A stretch of DNA of 64,000 bases, taken from Syncephalis plumigaleata. Its lineage: Eukaryota; Zoopagomycota; Zoopagomycetes; Zoopagales; Piptocephalidaceae. A program made the position numbers and the translations under genes. Positions 11,905-23,893 of this stretch are shown here, one piece after another. Position 1 is the stretch's first letter. Each line of letters starts with the position of its first letter. The stretch lies in assembly GCA_025201365.1 (NCBI GenBank), contig JAIXMF010000003.1:992001-1056000 (forward strand). Reading direction: 5' to 3'. The notes beneath the pieces were generated by a model, which made no database searches, was not told where the DNA came from, and worked only from the letters and a program-made list of their open reading frames with translations.

Positions 11905-12579
11905 TGTAGCCAGTTGACCTGTACGGTATAACCGTGGTAGGTTTTAGTTATTGTATAGCGTAGATTGGTGTTCATTGTAAAAAGAATCCGGTGAATGAAT
12001 TAGCAAGCAAGATCAACAATTACAAGAAGAAAGAAAAAGAAGAAAATCATCGGATTATTAAATCGACGCTTACATTGTTTACACCATTAATGACATTGAT
12101 CATTACATGGATTAATAGCACATGTGTATATACATTAGAAACGAGTATAGTGAATGATAATCATTGTCTATAATATTTAAGGATCATCCATTCACTAGTA
12201 AATGAAATCAACTTGACAAATAATAGGAGAAATCAGAGTGGCGGCCATCGTAGAAATGTAATAAGAGATGATGACAGTTAAGAAAAAGCAAAAGGATAAA
12301 CACACAAACACACATAGATATATATATACTTGTATCAATAAACGAGAAGAAAAAGTCACTCATCATTACATGAATCTATCGAGTATATATATAGCAAGTT
12401 AACAATGGGTAGATAGAAATAAGGAAGATGATTGACCAACACTAAGGTTAGATAATGACGGATGAATGATCACATATACAAGTAGAGAGAGCGAGTGAAA
12501 GTAAGATGAGATGAGATGAGATGAGATGTGCATTCTTCCAACTGCTTTCTTATTCTTGACCGTCTTGATATCCTTCTAT

Positions 12580-12617
<38 letters not shown>

Positions 12618-12750
12618 GGAGAACGAACAAGAGTGTGTCACACAGTTGATAATCCAATACGATATACCTCTATCGTATTATCATAGTAGCAGTAATAATA
12701 GTAGCAGCAATAACAATAACAATAATAATAGGTGTAATATAGATTAAAGA
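11905..12750. other. intergenic with microsatellites
   Basis: About 850 bases between two minus-strand genes. It contains a GATGA pentamer run at about 12507-12528 and a TAGA tetramer run at about 12580-12616. I see no gene. Confidence 0.5.
12580..12616. repeat. (TAGA)n microsatellite
   Basis: About nine perfect tandem TAGA units in intergenic DNA. Confidence 0.95.
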
Positions 12751-15700
12751 TTATGCCACGCTTACGACATTAGCATCGACACTTCCGGCACGACTACTCC
12801 TCCGTGGAGGCGGCTGACTTGAGACTTGTTGTTGAGATATGGTATCGGTATTCTTGCGGACAGCAGCAGCAGCACCATTATTATTATTATTCCTGCGAGC
12901 CGACTCCTCTTGTAATTGCGTGTTACGAATACAGGTAAGCAGAATGTCTCGTGATAGAGCGGCCATTTCCGAGTCATCGGGCTGTTAATAAAGTTAATTA
13001 TTAATTAAGATCGTATAACTAGGGTCGACTGACCATTACATTAACATCAAGATACTGTAGACTACTATTCATGCGAACGGATACGGAAAGCGCCATGACA
13101 CCGGCAATGTCAATATCGGGATTATCGGACAGATCAAGACGACGTAGTGTCTGCGTCTCTGGTAGGAATTCAGCCAATGCGATAGCACCTATAATATGAA
13201 ATGATTAGATAATTACATATAGATTATTGCATCCAACCATAAATGATAACTCACCCTCTGATCGCATATCTGTATTAGATAACAACAATGTATGCAGGGT
13301 ATTATTGAAGGTTAACGATGCACGTAATTGCATAATCTAATCGGTAATATACGATTAGTTGAATTGCATTAGGTTAATTACTAGTATTATTATTGTTGTT
13401 ATTGCTTATCCATACTTACACCATCAATAGTAGGTCCTGATATTGGATTACCACTAAGGTTTAAGCAAGTTAGCGTATTGTTCTCCGTCTAGAATGATGA
13501 TATATCATCATAATAAGGTTGATTAGTATAGAAGTTATACATGAATTAAATGCATGGTATATGTCATTTCATCTCATCTTATCGCTTACCAGTGATATGG
13601 CCAATGATGATAGTGCTCTTGAGTTCAGTTCATTTGCTGATAGATCCAGTTCGCATAGGGTACGATTCTTCCTTAGTGCTACGGCAATCTGCTCAATACC
13701 CGACTATACATGCATGTACACATTAGCATTTACAAGTATCATAAAATAAACACTTACACGTATGTCATTACACGCAAGATTCAATCGTTCAATACGACTT
13801 TCAATACCCGCGAAAAGCCCATTACTCTCATCGGGTGGAAGCCAGTCGGCATCTAGTAAAGCGGCAATCCATACTGCTCCATTTGGACCGAATCGATTGT
13901 GCGTCAAACTTAGGTCGGTGACATTAGAGCGTCGAATTGATGGCACTAATAATAATAATATTATTATTAACATACGGCATGATAAGTAAGTGATATTGAT
14001 GATATAATTACATACCAAGTACTTCTAAAAAGGTCGAGCGTAGATTACAATCATTCAGGTAGAGGGTACGCAATGCACTGCGTAGCATCATCACACTACT
14101 GGAAGCGAGTGCGTGTGATAAATAGCGACAACCACGTTTATCAGGTCGACAACCCGATAGATCGAGTAGACGTAGATTCTTTGCCTATTAATGACGAGTC
14201 ATTTAGCAATTACGTAATATAACAGTAATAATGATTTACCTTTCGTGTATAAATGGCAACGTATTTGAAACCATCGGCACTAATACGTTTGTTACGACAT
14301 AGACTCAATTCTTGTAGTTCATCCACTAGTAGTAAGCTGTGTAGAATGGATTTCAACGCATCATTGACGAGGAGCAGTCATCAAGTTCAAGTCGTTGTAA
14401 TCCCGAACGAAGCGCTAACATATCGGATAAAGCATCTGCTGCACGTCGTTCCAATAGGATGCCTATTTATATTATAATCATATCAAGTTATGTTACTCTC
14501 CAGTATATTCACCATTCTATCAAGCTTACCTGTCAAGGAGAGTGTAGTTAAATGTTCAGCTCGTTCACTTGCTCTCTGTAGATATACATATATACACATA
14601 CATGATTACAATCAAGCATTAATTGATCTGTTGATAATAAAATTTTGTAATTTACCTTAAGTTGACGTAATACCGAGTCAATGGGACGTTCATCACGAGC
14701 ACGACATGCTTGTCGGTAGTATACAGACAACTCACGAGCAGTGTGCAAGTGTACCTCTTCCACAGGTGTCATGGGCGAGTCATCGCTAGCATCTCGTGGT
14801 GCACCGGCCGCAATGCCGCATCAATGGTAATGGCCGCCTGTGCCTCACTCTTAGTAGCGGATGTAGCGTTGATGCATGGTTGGGTGGTGCAGTGACGATC
14901 TAACTCCTTCAGTAGCGTCCTCCTCCTATGGAAAGTAGGCCGGGTGGTCCTTGACCCGTCATGGCATTATCGTCGCCTATTAATTGTGTACTACTGGCGA
15001 GTGTCTCTACGTTGTCGTAAACCCCTGAACATTCTGTTGATTGAGCAATTCAGCCGATTCATCCACTACAATACATATATTAATACTCTCTCCCATATAT
15101 TAAGTTATTATCTTACCATTTACTAGTTGACCATCTGCAGTTCTGCCTGTTCGTCTAATCGAAGACCTGGCTGAATCGGTCGTTCCGCCACGTACAAATA
15201 CTTGATGGCCATTCCTTGTATTGGGAAACGAACTGTTTCAATTGACGAGTAGGTAATTCGTCACTCTCTACCGAAAGGAAGGTGAAGGTGGTCCCGGTAA
15301 ATACGACGAGTAGGGTGATTGTTTCACTCTTAACGAGTTACTTTGTCGTGGTGGTGGTTGTTGTTGTTGCTGTTGCTGTTGTTGCTGTTGTTGATAGGGT
15401 GCATCTTTACGTGTTGATAACGAGAACCAAACGCGCGATCTTTGCCAAAGTGATGCCACCGTCGTGTCTTTGAGTAGATCCTTGCCAGATTCGAATCGTC
15501 CCTCTCTATTTGATCTACTAGATGATGTTTTAAGAATTGAACGTGGTCGCGGTGTTGTGCGTGGATCTGGCGGTCGATGCATAGGATTGCAGGACGAGGT
15601 ACGATCAATGAGTTGGACATCAGGTAGGAGCATGGTTGAATCCTCCGAACCAGCATCGCTTAGTCGTCCACTAATACCAAGACCGTTCATTGCTATCGAC

Positions 15701-17546
15701 TGAACTCTTAGCCCGTTGCCGCCACCATTCACCTCTTCCATCGACGTAGACGTTTCTCCTCTTCTGCATCACTCTTGAGAATAGCCAAACGACGACGTGA
15801 TATCCACATTAGTAGTTGATCGAAATTACCCTCGGGTAAGGCGTCCAAGGCATCATTGGCTGCTGCCTCCGAGTGACCGAGCGAGCATAGACGTGCAATT
15901 AGTATTTGTCGTTCACCATTAGCCGGTCCTGCTGTAGTGTAGACAAGTGGTAATCCATTAGCGCGCGTTCCTCCAGTCAAGTCATCGCTGATTGTATCCA
16001 TGCTACCATCTGTCGTAGAGATCATCTCAGTTGGTACCACGGCGGGACTACCCGGCAATACGAGTGCAGTCGGACAATATTTGTCGTTGTTGTTGCTGTT
16101 GCTGCATCGGATAACTCATTATTAATATCCTCGATATCCTTGACTCTTTCATATCTTCATCTAGTACACTCTGCGGTAGTTTATCGATAGGTGATATCGG
16201 TTCTGTATCATTTAATTCGCAACTATCATCCGTGTTACCAAGAAGGGGCGATTTGGGCGGCAATGCCTCGTCGACCACTAATTTGCTGGATTCAACACAC
16301 CAGGTAGATTCAACGCAGCAATATCGTCATCACTATTACTACCACTACCGCCACTATCTAGACTACTAGTGACCAATGAATCGATATTATCATCAATGTT
16401 ACGTAATGCCAATAGCTGAGGACTTTTCTCTGCTTGAAGAATAACGAGTCGCGTACACGTTCAGGTGATAGCATACCGATAACAGAAGGTACTTCTGCAT
16501 TGCTATCACTATCATCATCATCGGGATTCATATTATTGAATATCTCCTTAATAGCAGTGTCATCTTCAGCATCATCTAAAGAAGTATTGCTTGTCAGGTA
16601 GCTCGACAGTTCACGAGAGGCATCGGCGGCTAATTCAGCATTGTCATATGAGATATGAAAGTCGGAATCACTATCATTGTTATCATTAGTGTTGCTAGGT
16701 CGATTCCACCATCGTTCAGTGATTTCTACAGTGGTCTCCGTTGTTATTGTAACGATCTCCTCTTGTTCGACAACATCAATTTCTTTGGTTCCAATTGCTC
16801 TGTTGTAGTGTCAATAATTGATTCCTCCTCCTCGTTGGTTGCATCCACTAGTATGGACAGACCGTTGACCGGTGAAACTACAGGTAGTAAAGGCGATGCA
16901 GTTGGATAGGAGATCATATCGGCCATCATTGCCGCAAACGATGGCGTGTCATCACCGGCAATACTATACGCATCATCCGGTTTCTCTTCAGGGGATGACG
17001 GTGGATCCTCTTTGACAATGTTACTTTCCATAGATTCGGTATCTGCCTCAGGAGTAACATTAGGTTCCGCCCCTGATGCTGGCATAGTTGCATCGGCATC
17101 TTCAGTTTCCGACATGGTAATATCCTTTACAACCGTCATAATGGACGTGGTAGATTCAGCTACCGGAAACAGTCGAGGATTGGAGTCTGCGTGAAAAAGT
17201 TACGCTGAAAACCCGCATGATACGAGACGGGGCGACGGTAGCGCGAGGGCGTATCATTCGACTCATCCTTTGCAGTTTCCTGACCAGATGACGGTGCATA
17301 GGATGCACTTCGTTGCATGCCAGTGGTGGTCGTTTCCGCTGATGTGTCACCAGCATTGGTAGGTGAAGGGAATATACCGACTAGACTATGACGGCGATTG
17401 TTCCTAGATCCCGGACGTGCTGGACGTGCGAATCGTAACGAGCCACTCGGACTAGCCGGTAGTGTCGGTGGACGTATCAGCGATTCATCAGGATTGGAAG
17501 CAATGGCAATTGTACTACTATCATTAATCAGTTTATCCTCCTCCAT
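12751..17546 (-). CDS. leucine-rich-repeat protein, PPP1R37/Mhp1-like
   Basis: A long, largely disordered protein with a C-terminal ribonuclease-inhibitor-like LRR array. From the start at 17546 (MEEDKLINDSST), about 700 residues are Ser/Pro/Asp-rich. They include a UBA-like helical segment (LIARLCSLGHSEAAANDALD), a PRSILK stretch and a PP1-docking RVxF match, SRVWFS (codons at 15424-15435). Next come RELSVYYRQACRARDERPID and SVLRQLK, as in PPP1R37 proteins just before the repeats, then LRR units such as VTDLSLTHNRFGPNGAVWIA and IERLNLACNDIR split over many short introns (14.7-12.98 kb), and the last exon PDDSEMAALSRDILLTCIRN with a basic Ser-rich end. The frame changes by one base at about seven places between 17.2 and 15.1 kb (near 17185, 16780, 16425, 16285, 16070, 15735 and 15200) without convincing introns. 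By analogy it would be a PP1-binding regulator; the family call is moderate. Confidence 0.65.
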
Positions 17547-20002
17547 TCCGCGTTTATTCGTTTAACGCGTAGTATTCTTTTAGCGATCGAGTTGTACACA
17601 CGTAGTTACTAAGCGCTGATCAACGACGTTATTATGATTAATGGTCTATGTATAGTGATAGATCCTAATAGTTACTTACGCAATTATATTTCAACTCTAA
17701 CTCGATATTAGTATTTGTCGTGCAACAAACTTGTAAGCTGGTCACTCTATAGATATCAATAGACTATAAGAAGGATAGGTTAACAATAAATATATATATT
17801 GTATGTATATTCTAGTCCGAGTATTTTACTTGATAGTTATCTAGCATACTAAATCAATAGAACCAATACAAATCATACGGTATCTATGATTATAGTATCT
17901 ATCTAGCACTACTACAGTACTCGTACGTGGTTCGCTTATTACTACTATTTCATATCGTTCACAACTTACCCGTTATTTGTAGTGTTTAACTAGCGTGCGT
18001 GACCACAATTCAGTTTGAATATTCCAGTAGTAATAGTAGTAGTAGTAATAGTAATAAAGTAAGGCTACAACCGAGTATAATAGTTGAAGCTCAGCAGCAG
18101 TGGATTGGTAAATAAGGCGAACCAACAAACAAACAAACAAGTCCACTAAGAAGTTTATGCAACGACCGCAACAGAAAAAACAACAATAGTAATAATAATG
18201 GTAGTAGTATAATAAGAAAGGTAGATGATAAAACGGAGTGAGTGTTTGCAGTCAAGTGGCAACGCTTACGTGAATGCGTATATGCTCGCAGTGGTCAATA
18301 AAGGTGAATACCACGCGAGAATCCTGTATTGTTAGAGAGAAAAGCTTGTACTATCAATACAACGACGACAGCAGATGAACAACGGGTTGTTACTTGAGCA
18401 ATAGATAGGTGTATATGCGATAGAACCACCACAGCTGCACTATATACTCTCCCTACGAGAATAATACGTAACTTTTTTTGTTTACTTGGCGAACCCGCCT
18501 AAAAGGACTAAACCGGTCTACACGATGAAATGGACAGGTTCCAAGGTAAATGCGTTGTTGGAATAGGCAGATGAAGGGTCAGCGAGTGAATTTCAAGGAA
18601 GGAAAGCGAAGTAACCGAGTGGAAGCCAAGAAGTACGAAACAAGTGCGTGTCTGGTATGGTGTCCGATGTGTGGTGTGCGCGGTAAAATGTGATATGCCA
18701 CTTCCAAATGTATAATGGCAAGCATATGTGTGTGTGCATGTGTGTGTGTGTATGTACGATGTGTGTACTGCCCATTTTGAGTGGATAAAAGAGAGTGTGT
18801 TTAATCAGTCTTATGGAATGAATGAATGTCTCCAGTTGAATTACAATCAACATGGCCTCACTCATTCATATCATACAATGCTAGTAACCAAGAAATCTAC
18901 TACTATCATGTAGATAACATGCTGTTAAAACAAATAGATTCTATTGTTTACTCATTATCATGTTCATTGTAATAATCCTCAACTCTAATAATAAACATGT
19001 ATGCTAATTTCCATCATTGAATAAACTATATATATTCTCTAAAGTTCGGTATGATTATAGCAGCAATTGTAGTATTTGTAACCGCAGCAGCACTAGTAGT
19101 TTATTATGCACGATAAGATATTACTTCATCATGTATAACTGCTAGGAAACATTGCTATAGCTTCGTTAACCATTGATTCCTTTATGCCATGTCGCCTTAT
19201 TCTCTCTCGACATGCTTCTAGTTCTTTTTTGTGTAGTACGTCTATACAAGAACTATACGCCTAGCATGATTGGATTGGCGAGTATAGAGTTCCACAACAA
19301 TGATGGAAAAAAAGAACAAAGGACTGTTGCCATGTCATTTCTACTAGTGGTAATCGTTGTAACAATGACGCTGGACTGCCATCATCCGTCCACCAATTCA
19401 CATTCGAACAAGCCCTTCGCCGCTCCTTCGTCGACGTTGTTCTTATTTTTGTTACATCGCCCTCTGGTCCCATTTTATCGCATCTTTTTTTCCTTTGCTT
19501 CTTTCTAGCCTTGCATTGGGTTCATTCCGCCAGTCTGCCGTGTATGTATTTAGGCTGTTGACTGCATATTCATATGTTTATAGCGTTGTTGACATCAAGA
19601 AGTTAACACATTTTGCATCCACAAGCATACAGAGGAATATATTTATATATTTATATTGCTCAGCATTATCAGCATATCATTACTTTATCGTATACATTCA
19701 TTTCGCATATCCTTCGCACACATCCCACTGCATTGTTTGTTCACTTTACTTGATAGCCCATACATACACGCGCAAGATATTCTTGTTGCATCAACAGTGC
19801 GAGCATCCATCATTATCCATTGCTTCCTATCTCTATCCAGCATTTAAGCATACACGCATTCAAGCATCTATAAAGCATCTCTTGCATTGAAAAAAGCGAC
19901 TAGGAAATCGGTGTTTCCAGCAATAACTTCCATTGATCATTCCATACGCGCTATCTGTACATCCTAAGCATTCTTCTACTGCATTATTGATATCAGTGTG
20001 CT
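17547..20002. other. long divergent intergenic region
   Basis: About 2.45 kb between the LRR gene and the single-pass membrane protein. It contains a GT-rich microsatellite at about 18726-18756 and a T/C-rich stretch over the last 800 bases. The open frames here are short, without recognisable domains and with no supporting splice pattern, so I call none. It probably holds two promoters and long 5' leaders. Confidence 0.5.
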
Positions 20003-22006
20003 ATGGATCCATCAGCACAACCATCACGTACTCCTCCACCGCGAGGAACCGCAGATGAAGGACCAAGTGCGAATGAAAATACACTATTTGATCCCAATCA
20101 AGGTTCCAACGACAATACTATGGCTTCACTCGCTGCTGTCGAGCCAAGCACCTCGTTAAACCAGAATGATATTAAGATTATAGCTCAAAAGAATCGTCTA
20201 CCATCGGAGCCGACTTCTACTGCCGCTCCTCCGAGCAAGGCCGCCAGTGATCCCTCCGACTCGAATGCTGTACTAGGTCCCGCTGCAGATCCTAGTGCCT
20301 CCGGTGGTCTTAGCACCGGCGTGCTTATAAGCATTACCGTGTCGATGGTCGTGCTAGCGGTACTGGGCGTGGCCATGGTACTTTACGTTCGACGTCGACG
20401 CGAGTTGCAACAGCTACTGGCCGCTAGACGTTTGCAAACACGTACCACATCCAACATGAATGCGCTCAACAACAACAACAACACCAATCGACTTCGTAGC
20501 CCTCCGTTACGAGCCAGTAGTTTGGTTCGTCGCAATCCATCCCCATTGAAAAACGATCATCATACGCTTAACAATGTCTCAACTACCGATTCAAACGTCA
20601 CTCCAATTGCGGCGACTGCTGAGTCGAGTGTGTTCACCGTGGCCACGTCTCAAGCGGGCGCTGAGGCCTGGGGTATACCGCCCCAGGTACCGATGAATTG
20701 GCCGGCTCATTTGCCAAGACCTGCAGCTGCTCCACATCCCTCTATAGCATCAGAGGAGGATCATCATCATTTGCAAGGTGTTTCAGCTCGACAATTGGAA
20801 TCGCAAGATGGTTACACGTACAATCGTAATAATAGCGTTAAACGCTCGCATTCTATACGCAATCGAGTGGATCGCTCCAACACTACCGGCATGCGTTCTA
20901 GTTTCAGCAATGACAACGATATGTGGGATAAAAATTCCGTTTGGTCAGAGGATGATCAGGAACAAGTACGTCCACCGCGTAAATCCTTGGCTGCACTATG
21001 TAATCCGATCACTGCTGCTGCTGCCGCCGGTGTCATTTACGATCACGCTGCTGCCACGGCCAATTCAAGCTGGCAAACACAACCAACAATGTCGCAGAAT
21101 ACGACTACTCACACCATGGACGATGACATTTACTCGTATAATGATGCATCGTACACGCTATCAGACGACGACGGACCACTCTCCGATAAACTTAACGAAT
21201 TGATAACGGCCGAGCAACGAACACGCAACCAGCGATCATTACTCGCGGGTCGTAAGCGAGACAGCACGACACTTGGCACGGCACTCATGGCCACACTCTC
21301 GCCCGTGTCGCCTATTCGATCACCTGGCATATCGGATAGCTTGGTGCTAGCTCAGAATACTTCTCGTAGTGCGAGTGACAATCCCGAACTAGACGGCATC
21401 CTTAATGCATCGAAGGATACGCTGCGTGACAATACACCGCAAATGCCTATACTAGCAATGCCGTCGCCACCGGCAATAGCACCACAAGCACCACCTATTA
21501 CTGGAGCCATATCGATGCCAGTACCTGAAATAGAGGCAGCCATCGTCAATACTACCAGTGGTGATGGTGTAGCTGAACCAAGACTCGCTATGCCACGACC
21601 TCAATCGATCAACTCGCTTGATGCGCAGAAATTAATGGAGAAATTGGCCATTGAGGAGGCGAACCAACAGCAATTGTCCATTATAGAGGATTACGCCGAT
21701 AACACGGCCCGTGATAGTGTTATGACCATGACTACCACGTATACTTACGAGTCATCACGTCCAGTATCTGATGCCTACATGGGCGGCACTTCGCATGCAG
21801 CTACAGCACGCGGTGTCAATACTGCTCGTCGTGTTAACATAGCCACTGCTACAGTGAGTAAAGTGGACATGGATACTAATATTGATGCCATGTATCAAAT
21901 GGATGTACAAGCTATAGCGCAACACGTTCCCTTACCGGATACACCGGAAATTCAAAGCCCTGAACCTACTAACAAGAAGATATATTGCCTATATATTCAC
22001 AATTGA
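20003..22006 (+). CDS. single-pass membrane protein with disordered tails
   Basis: An intronless open frame of 667 codons from an ATG at 20003. Residues 1-100 are Ser/Thr/Pro/Ala-rich. One strong transmembrane helix follows (about residues 102-126, GVLISITVSMVVLAVLGVAM) with a stop-transfer cluster, YVRRRRELQQLLAARRL. The remaining 540 residues are polar and low in structure, with Asn runs, RSHSIRNR and many Ser-Pro sites. No signal peptide is visible, so the outside-in orientation rests on the basic cluster after the helix (positive-inside rule). The layout (Ser/Thr-rich outside, one helix, long cytosolic tail) resembles fungal wall-stress sensors of the Mid2/Wsc type, but there is no WSC domain and I assign no function. 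It converges on the PAS gene with 371 bases between stops. Confidence 0.75.
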   Translation: MDPSAQPSRTPPPRGTADEGPSANENTLFDPNQGSNDNTMASLAAVEPSTSLNQNDIKIIAQKNRLPSEPTSTAAPPSKAASDPSDSNAVLGPAADPSASGGLSTGVLISITVSMVVLAVLGVAMVLYVRRRRELQQLLAARRLQTRTTSNMNALNNNNNTNRLRSPPLRASSLVRRNPSPLKNDHHTLNNVSTTDSNVTPIAATAESSVFTVATSQAGAEAWGIPPQVPMNWPAHLPRPAAAPHPSIASEEDHHHLQGVSARQLESQDGYTYNRNNSVKRSHSIRNRVDRSNTTGMRSSFSNDNDMWDKNSVWSEDDQEQVRPPRKSLAALCNPITAAAAAGVIYDHAAATANSSWQTQPTMSQNTTTHTMDDDIYSYNDASYTLSDDDGPLSDKLNELITAEQRTRNQRSLLAGRKRDSTTLGTALMATLSPVSPIRSPGISDSLVLAQNTSRSASDNPELDGILNASKDTLRDNTPQMPILAMPSPPAIAPQAPPITGAISMPVPEIEAAIVNTTSGDGVAEPRLAMPRPQSINSLDAQKLMEKLAIEEANQQQLSIIEDYADNTARDSVMTMTTTYTYESSRPVSDAYMGGTSHAATARGVNTARRVNIATATVSKVDMDTNIDAMYQMDVQAIAQHVPLPDTPEIQSPEPTNKKIYCLYIHN

Positions 22007-22377
22007 TATGTTCATCCTATAGTATACCATCATCATCATCATCATCATCATCATCCCTTTACTCGTTAGCGCGTTAAATCAGTTTGTCTATTGATCAAGT
22101 GTTCATGCAACTTTATACAATTCTATACTGAGTTTACGTGATTATTTTTAATAAAGTGTAAAAGTCCTACGTGGCACTCATTAAACAATGATGACTTTTA
22201 TAATGTTAAACTATACTCGCGACTAAATTATCATTTTTTCCAATTACTTTATTATTTCACATTGTTCATTCACTTTACTTGATAAGCAAGTGGCTGCTGC
22301 TTCCTGTTGGCAAGTATGTTTTATCTCTTTGCTGGACGAGTATACGTTCTTGTTTTGATTGTCTGACTGATCTACTG
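22007..22377. other. convergent intergenic spacer with (CAT)9
   Basis: Contains only the 3' ends of two convergent genes and a perfect nine-unit CAT repeat at 22028-22054. There is an AATAAA-like signal near 22150. Confidence 0.6.
22028..22054. repeat. (CAT)9 microsatellite
   Basis: Nine perfect CAT units immediately 3' of the membrane-protein stop codon. Confidence 0.95.
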
Positions 22378-23893
22378 CTACGATATCATCACTATGGAAT
22401 AGCTCATATTGATTGTCACCTTCTTCTTCATCGCCTTCTTCTTGTTCGTTTTCCTTTCTTTTTCTTCATCTTCATTACTTGGTAACAAAAAGCTTAACAA
22501 ATACTCGCCTAATCCGATAAATGTACTACGACGTGGATTCCGAGTTGTCCAAGAATTACTAGTATCATCTCCATCTCCATCTCCATCATCATAGCACTCA
22601 TTTTCCTCGTCTTCTTCATCTTCCTCATCTTGATCTAACGGTCGACGTAGTGTACAAATCATGAAATCATTATACTGACGAATGGTAATCCATACCCAAC
22701 GCCATTTTAATGTGGTAGCATTGAATAGACAAGTGGATGGCTGATGTCTACTTGCATTCATGATATTTTCTGTAAATGATTTTGCAATGGATTGGTTGTT
22801 GTCGTTGTCGTTGTTGCTGTGGTAGTCGTCAATTTCTTATCCATGTCTGATGACCATCGAATAGCACAACGAGCAACTCTCTCATGAGCTCGACTCAGTG
22901 TACGACATAATACAGGTAGATCATCATTGTGAACGTAGCGAAAGATAGGCTGACCGATTGCCTTTTGCGGATCAAGCATAATCGACGAGATACGTGATGT
23001 TGTACGGTTGGTTGATGCATAGTCGTCGATATCACTTGTTGTCCTACTAAATTACCAATACTAGTACCGATATCAATCCCAAGAGCAGAGGCACAAGCAC
23101 GAGCTAGACCAGCCAGACCACCTCCACTTTCACTTCTTCTATTATCCATCGCGGATGATGTTGATAATAATAATGATGATGGATAAGTGATTTGAGCGGG
23201 TTTAGTTTTTATATGGGTGATAACACCGAATTCAGTGACAATAAACCTAAATTTATCATAACATGATGTCTTGAACGAGTTGTAAAACATATCATCGTCA
23301 TAAGAGCTAAACGATGACATTGATTTGGGGAATGACTCTATAGTGGCAGCGACATAGGTGGCCGCATCCGTCTTGGAAGGGATGACAATGGCCTTGGCGA
23401 CAGGTGGTGTGGCAAGAGTGGTGGGTGGTGCTCGTCTACGAGATCGAATATAAGACGACGACGATGCCAACGAGTCGACACCTACAGTCGAGCATAATGA
23501 TGCGATTGATACTGCCGAGGTAAACGACGAGGAGAGCATCTCGTCTGATGGCTCTACTGCGGTGGAGTGCATGGCTGATAGCGCACGTATATTCAATGAT
23601 AATGCAGACAGACGAGGATTATTGGGTATGGACGTCATTTCTTTCGAGTTACACTGAATAGCATGGCCGCAACCACTGGCATTGGTACTACCATCCTCAA
23701 CAGCAATATCGTCATCGTCATCAACAACATTGCCATCATCATACAGGTTGGTTGCACCGCTGTTACTAGTGGCAGATGAATCCGAGTAAGCGTAGGACAA
23801 TGAAGGAGTGGCTAACGGTGTACTCGCTGGGATATCAACTCCATTTTCATTGAGGTTGGATGAATGAGATGACTCCATCATCGCCATTTCCAT
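22378..23893 (-). CDS. PAS-domain protein
   Basis: About 500 residues on the minus strand. The start is placed at 23893 (MEMAMMESSHSSN), the first in-frame ATG of the long frame. The first 210 residues are Ser/Ala/Asp-rich and disordered. A PAS-like region follows: YDKFRFIVTEFGVITHIKTK, then the block AIGQPIFRYVHNDDLPVLCR and TLSRAHERVARCAIRW (the G.siF.fvH.DDlp helix-loop of fungal PAS domains), and TLKWRWVWITIRQYNDFMIC, the final PAS strands. The C-terminus has an acidic run (DEEDEEDEE) and a lysine-rich tail. One-base frame changes occur near 23030 and 22770. This is the architecture of fungal sensory or transcription-associated PAS proteins; I see no GATA finger or kinase domain. Ligand and role are unknown. 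Confidence 0.65.

Noticed and set aside
12580-12616. Tandem repeats considered as CRISPR or telomeric arrays
   Set aside because: The units are 3-6 bases with no spacers and do not match a telomere repeat; they are ordinary microsatellites, as elsewhere in the window.
19173-19890. Open frames of 111 and 131 codons upstream of the 20 kb membrane protein
   Set aside because: The Phe/Leu/Ser-rich composition follows from T/C-rich leader DNA; two different frames are open at once and neither shows a recognisable domain.
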